DNA of 64,000 nt, from contig CACFGT010000005.1 of assembly GCA_902565935.1 (NCBI GenBank), positions 1 through 64,000 of the forward strand, in the 5' to 3' direction. Every line of letters starts with the position of its first letter. Position 1 is the stretch's first letter. The notes beneath the pieces are model-generated. The model searched no databases, was not told where the DNA came from, and worked only from the letters and a program-made list of their open reading frames with translations. Origin of the DNA: an uncultured Pelagibacteraceae bacterium. GTDB taxonomy: Bacteria > Pseudomonadota > Alphaproteobacteria > Pelagibacterales > Pelagibacteraceae. This document shows, in pieces, positions 17,818 through 27,111 of this stretch. The position numbers and the translations under genes are program-made.

Positions 17818-18866
17818 TGAATAAAAATATAATATTATACGCTGCAATTTTAATATTTGGATTGGCTGCTCCATTTATTTTCCCAGCATTTAAAGTTCAA
17901 TTATCAATTCTTTGTGTACTAATTGTTTTAGCTACCACTTGGAATATTCAGGGTGGTGAAATGGGATACAACACGTTTGGAAATATTTTATTCTATGGTT
18001 TAGGAATGTATTTATGTGCCTCTGTACAAGTTGGGATGTTTTTTCCACTAGCAGAATGGACGGAAAGTGGTGGAGAAAAAACTTTTGTTCATACACCTTC
18101 ACAATTCTTTCAAGGAATGGCAGCCGGACTTGTAGTCGCTGCCGTTGTTCCAACTATTGTTGCAGGATTAATTGGCTATGCCATTTTAGGATTAAGAGGA
18201 CATTACTTTGCAATTTGCACTTTAGGTTTAGGTGTTGCTGCGGGAGAAATTTCTGGAGGAATAGAAATTATTGGAGCAGGACAAGGTTTTACCACTCCAC
18301 CTTTTCCAAACGTTGGTGGATTAGAGGCAAGAGGAGAATTCTTTTATTTTTTAAGTTTTGGTGCACTCGTCCTTACTTTCATAGCAGTGAGAGCGATTTA
18401 CTCAACAAGATTTAGATTAATTCTTAATGCGATCAGAGATAATGAAGATAAAGCTGAGGCGATGGGAATTGAAACAATGAAATATAAAATAATTGGCTGG
18501 ATGGTGTCAGCATTTTTCTGTGGTTTAGCCGGAGGTATAATGGGTGGACTTGTAGGTTACATTGACTCAACCGATGTAGCATTTGATGGAAGAGAGATGG
18601 GAGTATTTATGGTCTTGATGGCAATCTTAGGTGGTAAGGGAACTTTGTGGGGACCAGTAATTGGAGCAACTGTATTCCATATTTTCAAAGAAGGATTTTG
18701 GACATTCTTTTTAGGTTGGCAGTATGTGGCTTTAGGAGTTTTGATCGTTGTGATTGTTATTTATTTCCCAGAGGGAATAATGGGATGGTTAAGAGAAAAA
18801 TACCCAGAGAGATTTGGTGAAGTAGTAGATGAAAAAGATCGAAAAGCACAGGTAGAATTAAAATGA
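17817..18866 (+). CDS. Branched-chain amino acid-type ABC permease (LivM)
   Basis: LRGHYFAICTLGLGVAAGEI...NAIRDNEDKAEAMGIETMKYKIIGW. Confidence 0.92.
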   Translation: MNKNIILYAAILIFGLAAPFIFPAFKVQLSILCVLIVLATTWNIQGGEMGYNTFGNILFYGLGMYLCASVQVGMFFPLAEWTESGGEKTFVHTPSQFFQGMAAGLVVAAVVPTIVAGLIGYAILGLRGHYFAICTLGLGVAAGEISGGIEIIGAGQGFTTPPFPNVGGLEARGEFFYFLSFGALVLTFIAVRAIYSTRFRLILNAIRDNEDKAEAMGIETMKYKIIGWMVSAFFCGLAGGIMGGLVGYIDSTDVAFDGREMGVFMVLMAILGGKGTLWGPVIGATVFHIFKEGFWTFFLGWQYVALGVLIVVIVIYFPEGIMGWLREKYPERFGEVVDEKDRKAQVELK

Positions 18867-19603
18867 GTATTTTAGAAGTTAATAATGTTAGTAAATCTTT
18901 TGGTGGTGTTAAAGCTAATGTCGACATATCTATGTCTGTAGAAAAAGGAAAAATATTTGGTTTGATTGGACCTAATGGTTCAGGAAAAACTACTTTGTTT
19001 AATTCAATTGTTGGAACTTATCCTATAGATAATGGTTCTATCAAATTTAATGGCAAAGAGGTTTCTGAATTACCAGTGCCAGTAATTGCCAAATTAGGTT
19101 TGCTTAGAACTTTCCAACAAACAAGAATTTACGGTAAATTAAATTGTGTAGATAATATGCTTATTAGTCACAAAGGAAGCGATGAAAGTATATTAAAAAT
19201 ATTTTCTAAAATTCCAAAAGACTTAACAGAAAAAGCAGAAAACCTATTGAACTTTGTTGGACTTTATCAAAAAAGAAAATTAAGAGCTGGTGATTTATCC
19301 TTTGGTCAACAGAAACTTTTAGAATTAGCAATGGCTTTAATGAACGAACCAGAAATGCTTCTATTAGATGAACCAACTGCTGGTATCAATCCAACATTAA
19401 TCAATGGAATTATTGATCGATTGATTAAAGTAAATCAAGATTTTGGAATAACTCTTTTAGTTATCGAACATAATATGAGAGTTATTATGCAATTAGCAGA
19501 AAGTATTTACTGTTTAGCTCATGGAAAAATGCTTGCTAATGGCACACCTGATGAAATTAAAAACGACAAACGTGTTATCGATGCGTATTTGGGAGCTCAA
19601 TAA
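18863..19603 (+). CDS. ABC transporter ATP-binding protein (LivG)
   Basis: Walker A GPNGSGKTT; signature LSFGQQKLLELA; Walker B MLLLDEPTAGI. Confidence 0.93.
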   Translation: MSILEVNNVSKSFGGVKANVDISMSVEKGKIFGLIGPNGSGKTTLFNSIVGTYPIDNGSIKFNGKEVSELPVPVIAKLGLLRTFQQTRIYGKLNCVDNMLISHKGSDESILKIFSKIPKDLTEKAENLLNFVGLYQKRKLRAGDLSFGQQKLLELAMALMNEPEMLLLDEPTAGINPTLINGIIDRLIKVNQDFGITLLVIEHNMRVIMQLAESIYCLAHGKMLANGTPDEIKNDKRVIDAYLGAQ

Positions 19604-20388
19604 TGTCTAATCAATATGAAGTTTTAGGAAAAGCCCCAGGTGCAGAAGATTTAAAGAAACTTTCACCTGATAATATTCACTTAACAATTAAGAATATGAA
19701 TGCTGGTTATGGAAAAATGGAGATATTACATAACTTTGATCTTTTCGTAAGCAAAGCTCAATCTCTATGTTTAATAGGTCCTAATGGTGCTGGTAAGTCA
19801 ACAATACTGCACTCTATTTATGGTTTTACAAATATATTTTCTGGTCAGATAGAAATAGATGGTAAAGAAATTACAAATCTTTCACCAGCTGAAAAGCTTA
19901 AATCAGTTGGGATAGCATATATTCTTCAAGATAATTCGGTATTTCCAGATATGACAGTAGAGGAAAATTTATTAATGGGCGGTTTTATTAAAGATAAAAC
20001 TCAAGATTCTTACGAAGAAGCTGAAAGAATTTTTGAAAAGTATGAAAGATTAAGAAATAGAAGAAACCAGCCAGCTAAAGTTTTATCAGGTGGTGAAAGA
20101 AGGTTATTAGAAATTTCTAGAGCATTAGTAATGAAGCCTTCGGTTTTACTTGTTGATGAACCATCAATTGGGTTGGAACCAAGATATATTGATATGGTAT
20201 TTGAAATTTTAAGAGATCTTCAGGAAAATGAAAAAAAAACAATCATCTTAGTTGAACAGAATGCAAAAAAAGGACTTGAGTTTGCTGATATTGGATATGT
20301 TTTAGTTTCAGGTCAAACAGCAATTGCGGGTAAAGGTGACGACCTTTTGAGCAATCCAGATGTGGGCCGCCTGTTCTTAGGTGGTTAA
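19603..20388 (+). CDS. ABC transporter ATP-binding protein (LivF)
   Basis: GPNGAGKST; LSGGERRLLEISRAL; VLLVDEPSIGL. Confidence 0.93.
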   Translation: MSNQYEVLGKAPGAEDLKKLSPDNIHLTIKNMNAGYGKMEILHNFDLFVSKAQSLCLIGPNGAGKSTILHSIYGFTNIFSGQIEIDGKEITNLSPAEKLKSVGIAYILQDNSVFPDMTVEENLLMGGFIKDKTQDSYEEAERIFEKYERLRNRRNQPAKVLSGGERRLLEISRALVMKPSVLLVDEPSIGLEPRYIDMVFEILRDLQENEKKTIILVEQNAKKGLEFADIGYVLVSGQTAIAGKGDDLLSNPDVGRLFLGG

Positions 20389-21092
20389 TGATCAACTCAA
20401 AATTTTTCTTTAAGGGCTTTAAATCTATCAAAGGGGTAGGAAGCCCTGCGATTGCTCTTGGGGCAAGTTTTATTGCAATTGGTGCACTATTAAAAAATTT
20501 AGGTTTTTCAGTACAAGAAAGTATTTTTTCTACTTTTATGATTTATGCATTACCAGGTTCACTTGTAATGGCTGAGTCAATGTTGATAGGCGCATCACTG
20601 GTAAATATTTTTCTAGCCGTCTGGTTAGTTAATGCCAGATTATATCCTATGACTGTAGCCTTAATGCCATTATTAATGCATAAAGATCAACCAAGGTGGA
20701 AGTATTATTTGTCGTGTCATTTCATTGCAGTTTCATCTTGGCTGATTGTCAAAGATAATTACGAGTTAATCGAAAAAGAAAATAGAATAGATTTTTGGAT
20801 AGGTATTGGAACTGCGACTTGGTCAGTTGCAATTTTCTCTACAGTTATTGGTTATATTGCATCCGATTTTCTCAATAAAGATATTCTTATTGGTTTAGCA
20901 ATTATCAATCCAATTTATTTTACATGTATGATGTTGGGGGCAATGAAAACTATTCAAATAAGTTTATCAGTTGTATTTGGAGCTATCTTGGGTCCAGCAT
21001 TTTATTTTTTTTCACCTGAATGGTGCATTTTATTTGGAGGTTTTATTGCAGGCACTGTTGCGTTTTTGATAGGAGAAAGAAATGGCCAATAA
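20388..21092 (+). CDS. azlC: AzlC family protein (branched-chain amino acid export, large subunit)
   Basis: LGASFIAIGALLKNLGFSVQESIFSTFMIYALPGSLVMAESML...VNARLYPMTVALMP; followed by the small AzlD partner. Confidence 0.85.
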   Translation: MINSKFFFKGFKSIKGVGSPAIALGASFIAIGALLKNLGFSVQESIFSTFMIYALPGSLVMAESMLIGASLVNIFLAVWLVNARLYPMTVALMPLLMHKDQPRWKYYLSCHFIAVSSWLIVKDNYELIEKENRIDFWIGIGTATWSVAIFSTVIGYIASDFLNKDILIGLAIINPIYFTCMMLGAMKTIQISLSVVFGAILGPAFYFFSPEWCILFGGFIAGTVAFLIGERNGQ

Positions 21093-21405
21093 TATTTTAA
21101 TTGTAATTTTAGTCACTTCTTTTGCAACATATCTCTCAAGGTTTTTAGGAGTTGTGAGTGCAGAAAAAATTAAAGAAACTTCTAAAATGTTTAGATGGTT
21201 TAATTGTCTCGCTTACTCTACTTTAGCTGCTCTAATTACAAGAATTGTGATTTTTCCATCAGGATCTTTAAACGAAATAGACTATTCAATAAGATTCACA
21301 GTGGTTGTTTTATCTATAGCTATCTTTTTTATTACAAAAAAAAATTTAGTTTACCCAACTCTTTTCTCTGCTATCATACTGTCAGTTTTTAGTAGTTACT
21401 TATGA
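21082..21405 (+). CDS. azlD: AzlD family protein
   Basis: Small TM protein overlapping azlC; TSFATYLSRFLG...WFNCLAYSTLAALITRI. Confidence 0.8.
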   Translation: MANNILIVILVTSFATYLSRFLGVVSAEKIKETSKMFRWFNCLAYSTLAALITRIVIFPSGSLNEIDYSIRFTVVVLSIAIFFITKKNLVYPTLFSAIILSVFSSYL

Positions 21406-22316
21406 TAGAAAAAATTGAAGGGTTTGACATTAATATAAATGATCAATCTTCACGGATAATTAATATAGATATAAGCGATGAAGTTTTAAATAAACTTATT
21501 TTTCCATTTAATAAGTTTGATCTTACAGCTCTAGAATATAAACCATTTACTAGGTTTACAATTGCTAAAAGTTTAGATGATTTAAGTAAAAATAAATTGT
21601 CTAAATTAGTAAATAAGATTGTTCGAGATAGAAACACAGGTTGTTTTATAATTAAGCCAAAAAATTTAATTTCTAAAATTGATAATAATTTTTTAGTAAA
21701 ACTTTCTACGGCAGTGGCTCATTTAATTGGTATACCAAACCATGATGCAATGGCTGGAAAATATTATGCAAGATTTCATGTCAAACATGAGGATAAAAGC
21801 GACTCTTATTTAAGAAAAGCTTATACAAATATGGATCTACATACAGATGGAACTTATGTAAAAGAAAAAACGGATTGGTTATTAATGTCGAAGTTAGAGG
21901 AAAAGAATGTTGAAGGTGGAGAAACAGCAATGTTACATCTTGATGATTGGGAACATTGTGATGAATTATTTAATGACCCGACAGCTAAAGAAGATTTTAC
22001 TTGGGGGTCTCCAAAAAGTAAAAATATAGATTATAAAGTTGAACATCCTGTATTTTCATCTGATGAAAAAGGCAAACCTCAAATTTCATATATAGATCAA
22101 TTTCCAGAGCCTAAAAATATGAAGCAAGGAGCATTTTTACAAAAATTATCCGATAGTCTGGAGGAGAGTAAAAATAAGATTATAACTAAGCTTCCAGTTG
22201 GTTCAGCGGTTGTTGCAAACAATTATTTTTGGCTGCATGGAAGAAAACCTTTTAAGGAAAATAAAGATTTAAGTAGAGAGTTATTAAGAATAAGAGGTTC
22301 TTTTTTTATTAATTGA
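21402..22316 (+). CDS. glaH: Glutarate 2-hydroxylase (CsiD/GlaH family, Fe(II)/2OG dioxygenase)
   Basis: IPNHDAMAGKYYARFHVKHEDKSDSYLRKAYTNMDLHTDGTYVKEKTDWLLMSKLEEKNVEGGETAMLHLDDWEH; recognised as CsiD-like; Fe-binding HxD (LHTD). Confidence 0.85.
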   Translation: MIEKIEGFDININDQSSRIINIDISDEVLNKLIFPFNKFDLTALEYKPFTRFTIAKSLDDLSKNKLSKLVNKIVRDRNTGCFIIKPKNLISKIDNNFLVKLSTAVAHLIGIPNHDAMAGKYYARFHVKHEDKSDSYLRKAYTNMDLHTDGTYVKEKTDWLLMSKLEEKNVEGGETAMLHLDDWEHCDELFNDPTAKEDFTWGSPKSKNIDYKVEHPVFSSDEKGKPQISYIDQFPEPKNMKQGAFLQKLSDSLEESKNKIITKLPVGSAVVANNYFWLHGRKPFKENKDLSRELLRIRGSFFIN

Positions 22317-22345
22317 TATAAATTATCCTTTATAAAGTATTAATT

Positions 22346-23113
22346 ATGAAATTAGGTTTTATAGGAACAGGAAAAATAGCTTCTTCAGTTATAACTGGAA
22401 TATGTAGATCATCTATCAAATATAGCAAAATATATATATCTTCCCGAAACAGTAAAATTGCCAAAAATTTAAAAAAAAAATTTAAAAGAATTTATATTGA
22501 AAAGGATAATCAAAGAATAATTGATAATTGCAATTGGATTTTTTTAGCTGTTACACCATCTGTTGGTGAAAGAATAATCAAAAATTTAAGATTTAAATCT
22601 AATCAAACAATTATTAGTTTCATTTCAACAATTACAATTCCTCAATTAAAAAAAACTATAAAAGTAAAAGCAGATATCGTTAGAGCAATTCCTTTACCTC
22701 CTATTTCACTTAAAAAAGGACCAGTTCCAATTTGTCCACCAAATAAGAAGGTAAAAAAATTTTTTGATAAAATTGGTTCCACTGTTGAAATAAGAAATGA
22801 AAAATTGTCTATTAATTTTTGGTCTACATCAGGCATGATGGCTTCTTATTATGAAATATTAAATGTAATGAGTGGTTGGTTAGTTAAAAGAGGTATTAAA
22901 AGACCGGACGCCCAAAAATATATTACTTCTTTATTTTTAGCTTTATCTGAAGATGCTGTTGTTAATTCTAAAAAAGATTTGAAATATTTAGTAAAAGAGT
23001 CTCAAACACCTAGAGGATTAAATGAGCAAGGCTTAAAAGAAATGAGTAAAAAAGGTGCTTACAAATCTGTAATTAAAACACTAGATAGTATTCATAAAAG
23101 ATTAAATAAATAA
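22346..23113 (+). CDS. Pyrroline-5-carboxylate reductase-like protein (ProC family)
   Basis: MKLGFIGTGKIASSVITGI Rossmann motif; NCNWIFLAVTP; C-terminal dimerisation region with SQTPRGLNEQGLK. Confidence 0.75.
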   Translation: MKLGFIGTGKIASSVITGICRSSIKYSKIYISSRNSKIAKNLKKKFKRIYIEKDNQRIIDNCNWIFLAVTPSVGERIIKNLRFKSNQTIISFISTITIPQLKKTIKVKADIVRAIPLPPISLKKGPVPICPPNKKVKKFFDKIGSTVEIRNEKLSINFWSTSGMMASYYEILNVMSGWLVKRGIKRPDAQKYITSLFLALSEDAVVNSKKDLKYLVKESQTPRGLNEQGLKEMSKKGAYKSVIKTLDSIHKRLNK

Positions 23114-23116
23114 TTA

Positions 23117-23901
23117 ATGTCTGAAAATATTTTAGAAATTAATAATTTATCAAAATATTTTGGGGGGCTAGCAGCAGTTTCTGATTGTTCGCTTAAAGTT
23201 AAAAAAGGAACTATAACAGGCATCATTGGTCCTAATGGTTCTGGTAAAACAACTTTATTTAATTTAATTGCTGGTAATTTAAAATCTTCATCTGGTAACG
23301 TTGTCTTTAATAATGAGAATATTACCGATACTCCATCCTATGAATTGTTTTCTAAAGGGTTGCTTAGAACTTTTCAAATAGCCCATGAATTTACAAATCT
23401 ATCTGTATTAGAAAACTTAATGATGGTGCCAGGTAATCAATCTGGTGAAAAATTAATGAACGCTTTATTTAAACCCTCGTTAATAGCTAAAGAAGAGAAT
23501 TTAATAAAAGAAAAAGCAATGGAAGTAGTTGAGTTTTAAACTTAAGTCATTTAAAAAATGAATTAGCTGGAAATCTATCAGGAGGACAAAAAAAACTCTT
23601 AGAACTAGGAAGGACTATGATGGTGGATGCTAAATTAGTTTTATTAGATGAGGTTGGTGCAGGTGTTAATAGAACTTTGTTGAAAGATCTTGGAACTGCA
23701 ATTGAGAAGTTAAATAAAGAAAAAGGTTATACTTTTTGTATGATTGAGCATGATATGGATTTTATTGGAAGATTATGTGATCCAGTAATTGTTATGGCTG
23801 AGGGTTCAGTTCTTTTTGAGGGCACAGCAGAGGATGCAAAAAAAGATGAAAAAGTAATCGAAAGCTATCTAGGTCGTGGTTCAAAATTAAAGGATAATTA
23901 A
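23117..23901 (+). pseudogene. ABC transporter ATP-binding protein (LivG-like) split by a frameshift into ORFs 23117-23539 and 23617-23901
   Basis: First ORF carries Walker A (GPNGSGKTT); after ...MEVVEF the protein continues in the -1 frame as LNLSHLKNELAGNLSGGQKKLLELGRTMMVDAKLVLLDE. One extra T in gttgagTTTTaaac would restore a continuous ORF. Confidence 0.85.
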
Positions 23902-23903
23902 TA

Positions 23904-24611
23904 ATGGCATTTTTTGAGGGGAATAACATGACTGGTGGATATGGAAACGGTCCTGACATTATTAATTCTTGTTCTGTTAATGTTGAGAGAGGAGAAATAG
24001 TTTCAATACTTGGACCCAATGGTGCTGGAAAATCAACTGCAATGAAAGCTATGCTGGGATTGTTAGATTTAAAATCAGGATCTGTAATTATTAATGGAAA
24101 AGATATTTCAAATCTTTCACCTCAAGATCGAGTGAAGGAGGGTATTTCATTTGTGCCCCAAACTAAAAATGTTTTTGCAGGCATGACTGTTGAAGAAAAT
24201 TTAGAGATGGGAGCTTTTTTAATTAATAACGAATATAGTGCAGTGATAGATGAGATTTATAATTTGTTTCCAATATTAAAAGAAAAAAGAACACAGTTAG
24301 TTGGTGAATTATCAGGTGGACAAAGACAACAAGTGGCTCTTGGAAGAGCATTAATGATCAAACCATCTGTTTTAATGTTAGACGAACCGACAGCTGGTGT
24401 ATCACCTTTAGTGATGGATGAATTATTTGATCACATACTTAAAGTAAAGCGAACTAATGTTGCAATTTTGATGGTTGAACAAAATGCAAAACAAGCATTA
24501 AGTATTTCTGATAGAGGTTATGTTTTGGTAACAGGTGAGAATCGGCACTCTGGTACAGGAAAAGAATTATTAGAGGATCCAACAGTAAGAAGTTCTTTTC
24601 TAGGTGGTTGA
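23904..24611 (+). CDS. ABC transporter ATP-binding protein (LivF)
   Basis: GPNGAGKST; LSGGQRQQVALGRALM; VLMLDEPTAGVS. Confidence 0.93.
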   Translation: MAFFEGNNMTGGYGNGPDIINSCSVNVERGEIVSILGPNGAGKSTAMKAMLGLLDLKSGSVIINGKDISNLSPQDRVKEGISFVPQTKNVFAGMTVEENLEMGAFLINNEYSAVIDEIYNLFPILKEKRTQLVGELSGGQRQQVALGRALMIKPSVLMLDEPTAGVSPLVMDELFDHILKVKRTNVAILMVEQNAKQALSISDRGYVLVTGENRHSGTGKELLEDPTVRSSFLGG

Positions 24612-25623
24612 TATGGATTTTATAAATGCATTAATACTTTTATTAAATTATATTTTCGTACCAGCTTTAGCATATGGATCTCAATTAGCACTTGGTGCAA
24701 TTTTTGTAACATTAATTTATGGAATTTTAAGATTTGCCAACTTTGCTACAGGAGACATGATGGCTTTTGGAACAATGTTTACAGTTTTATTCACGTGGTA
24801 CTTTCAGTCTGTCGGAATTAGCTTTGGAGTTCTACCTACAGCTCTTTTAGCTATTCCTTTTGCAATTGTTTTTATGATTGGTTACATGCTTGTGATTGAT
24901 AAATTTGTTTTCAAATATTATAGAGTAAAAAAAAGTCCTCCTGTACAATTAGCAATGGTAAGTATTGGAGTAATGTTTGTTACCCAGGCAGTGGTTCGAA
25001 TAATTATTGGTCCATCAGATAGAAGATTTTTTGATGGAGAGAAATTTTTAATTAAAGCAGGTGAATTTAAAGAAATGACAGGATTAAATGAAGGTCTTGC
25101 AATTAAATCTACTCAAGTAATTACAATTATTGTTACATTAATTTTAGTTTCAAGTTTGTTCTGGTTCTTAAATAAAACTAAAACAGGAAAAAGTATGAGA
25201 GCATATTCTGATAACGAAGATTTGGCATTGTTATCAGGCATCGATCCAAAAAAAATTGTCATGATCACTTGGATTATAGCAGCTATTCTTGCTACAATTG
25301 GTGGTACTTTATATGGCTTAGACAAAAGTTTTAAACCATTTACATATTTTAACAACATGCTGCCAATATTTGCAGCAGCTATTGTTGGTGGAATAGGTAA
25401 TCCATTTGGAGCCTTTTTAGGAGGATATGTGATTGCTTTTTCAGAAATATTATTAACTTATGCTTATAGAAAATTTTTTATGTATGTATTACCTGAAAGT
25501 ATGGAACCAGATGGTTTAGTTCAATTGCTTTCTACTGATTATAAATTTGCAGTATCTTTTTCAATACTAGTCATTGTGTTGCTATATCGACCATCGGGGA
25601 TATTTAAAGGGAAGGTATTATGA
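24604..25623 (+). CDS. Branched-chain amino acid-type ABC permease (LivH)
   Basis: LALGAIFVTLIYGILRFANFATGDMMAFG; AAIVGGIGNPFGAFLGGY. Confidence 0.9.
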   Translation: MVDMDFINALILLLNYIFVPALAYGSQLALGAIFVTLIYGILRFANFATGDMMAFGTMFTVLFTWYFQSVGISFGVLPTALLAIPFAIVFMIGYMLVIDKFVFKYYRVKKSPPVQLAMVSIGVMFVTQAVVRIIIGPSDRRFFDGEKFLIKAGEFKEMTGLNEGLAIKSTQVITIIVTLILVSSLFWFLNKTKTGKSMRAYSDNEDLALLSGIDPKKIVMITWIIAAILATIGGTLYGLDKSFKPFTYFNNMLPIFAAAIVGGIGNPFGAFLGGYVIAFSEILLTYAYRKFFMYVLPESMEPDGLVQLLSTDYKFAVSFSILVIVLLYRPSGIFKGKVL

Positions 25624-26990
25624 GAAAATATTTAAATGTAATTGCAGCCTACAGTATAATGATGGGCTTAATCATTCTGGTAGGTATATTTCAGTCTTGG
25701 AATATTGCTCTATCAATATTTAATCTTTGTTTAATTTCAGCTGTAATGACGATGGGTGCTAATATTCAATGGGGTTATGCAGGTCTTATAAATTTTGGAA
25801 TAATGGGTTTTACGGCTTTAGGTGGTTTAGCAGCAGTTTTAATTTCAGTCGATCCAGTACAAGAAGCCTGGAGTGCAGGTGGACCTAATATCTTATTAAG
25901 TCTTTTTCTTTTAATAGGAGTAATTTTGGCTGTTAAATATATTTTAAAAAATTATAAGAAATCAAAAAGTAGATTCTATATTGTTGCCGCAATTATAATT
26001 TTAGGGATTATTATCATAAGATTTATTTCAGAGCCTGGAATAGAGGCAATTGAGGAGGTAAATCCAGCTAAAACTGGTTTTCTTGGCGGCTTAGGTCTGC
26101 CAATTATTTTTTCTTGGATTGTTGGTGCTTTGTTTGCTGGTGGGTTAGCTTTTGTTATTGGAAAAGTAGCACTAGGTTTAAGAGCTGATTATTTAGCAAT
26201 AGCAACTTTACTAATATCAGAAATTGTTATTGCAATTATAAAACATGAAGATTGGTTAACAAGAGGTGTAAAGAATGTTATTGGATTAAAAAGACCAGCA
26301 CCTTATGAGGTAAATTTACAACAAACAGATTGGTTTATAAATATTGTTGAAAAATTTAATTTTAGTAAATTAAATTTGATTACTGATTTAACTGAAAGAC
26401 AAGCTGCTTTAAATCAATTTGTTATTGAAGGATCTTCGATTTTTGTAAAACTCTGTTACTCTGGATTATTTTTAATTGTTGTAATAATTTTATTAATATT
26501 AACTCAAAAAGCACTTTATTCTCCTTGGGGAAGAATGATGAGAGCAATTAGGGATAATGAAGAAGCAGCAAATGCAATGGGAAAAAATGTTGTCAAACAA
26601 CATCTATTAATCTTTGTTTTGGGATCAGCTATAGTGGGTATCGCAGGTGCAATGTTAGTTACACAAGATGGACTATTTACTCCAGGAAGTTATAGACCTT
26701 TGAGATATACTTTTTTAATCTGGGTAATGGTAATTGTAGGTGGTAGTGGAAATAATTTTGGTGCAATTCTAGGAGGCTTTGTAGTTTGGTTCTTATGGAT
26801 CGAGGCAGCACCGATAGGATTATATCTAGTCAATTTAACAACCGCAGGTTTAGATGATACTCATTTTTTAAAAGTTCATTTAATTGAAAGTGTACCATAT
26901 TTTAGATTCTTGATGATGGGAATAGGCTTGTTATTAATTATGAGATATAGACCAAAGGGTATACTTCCAGAAAAAATAGAAATAAAATAG
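25620..26990 (+). CDS. Branched-chain amino acid-type ABC permease (LivM)
   Basis: ANIQWGYAGLINFGIMGFTALGG; LGLRADYLAIATLLISEIV; RAIRDNEEAANAMGKNV. Confidence 0.9.
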   Translation: MRKYLNVIAAYSIMMGLIILVGIFQSWNIALSIFNLCLISAVMTMGANIQWGYAGLINFGIMGFTALGGLAAVLISVDPVQEAWSAGGPNILLSLFLLIGVILAVKYILKNYKKSKSRFYIVAAIIILGIIIIRFISEPGIEAIEEVNPAKTGFLGGLGLPIIFSWIVGALFAGGLAFVIGKVALGLRADYLAIATLLISEIVIAIIKHEDWLTRGVKNVIGLKRPAPYEVNLQQTDWFINIVEKFNFSKLNLITDLTERQAALNQFVIEGSSIFVKLCYSGLFLIVVIILLILTQKALYSPWGRMMRAIRDNEEAANAMGKNVVKQHLLIFVLGSAIVGIAGAMLVTQDGLFTPGSYRPLRYTFLIWVMVIVGGSGNNFGAILGGFVVWFLWIEAAPIGLYLVNLTTAGLDDTHFLKVHLIESVPYFRFLMMGIGLLLIMRYRPKGILPEKIEIK

Positions 26991-26994
26991 AACT

Positions 26995-27066
26995 ATGAAA
27001 TATATTATTACAGGTGCTGCAATAGCTTGGGCTTTGTATATGGCTGATAAATATTTGTTCTTTTAA
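26995..27066 (+). CDS. Possible 23-aa single-TM microprotein (MKYIITGAAIAWALYMADKYLFF)
   Basis: ATG...TAA 5 nt after livM stop, ends just before the terminator; hydrophobic; below the ORF-track length cut-off. Confidence 0.35.
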   Translation: MKYIITGAAIAWALYMADKYLFF

Positions 27067-27068
27067 AA

Positions 27069-27098
27069 AAACCCCCAACAAGTTAATGCCGGGGGTTT
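27069..27098. terminator. Bidirectional Rho-independent terminator between convergent livM and SBP
   Basis: aaaccccc / gggggttt inverted repeat with flanking A- and T-rich tracts. Confidence 0.8.
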
Positions 27099-27111
27099 AA
27101 TTTATTAAATA

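Noticed and set aside
18014-18415. 133-aa plus-strand ORF rich in Cys/Arg/Phe
   Set aside because: Out-of-frame overlap with livM, whose motifs are clear.
23534-23541. TTTAAAC heptamer at the LivG frameshift resembling a -1 programmed frameshift site
   Set aside because: It is out of phase: the upstream frame reads gag ttt taa, not T TTA AAC, so the canonical tandem slip does not apply. A one-base indel is simpler.
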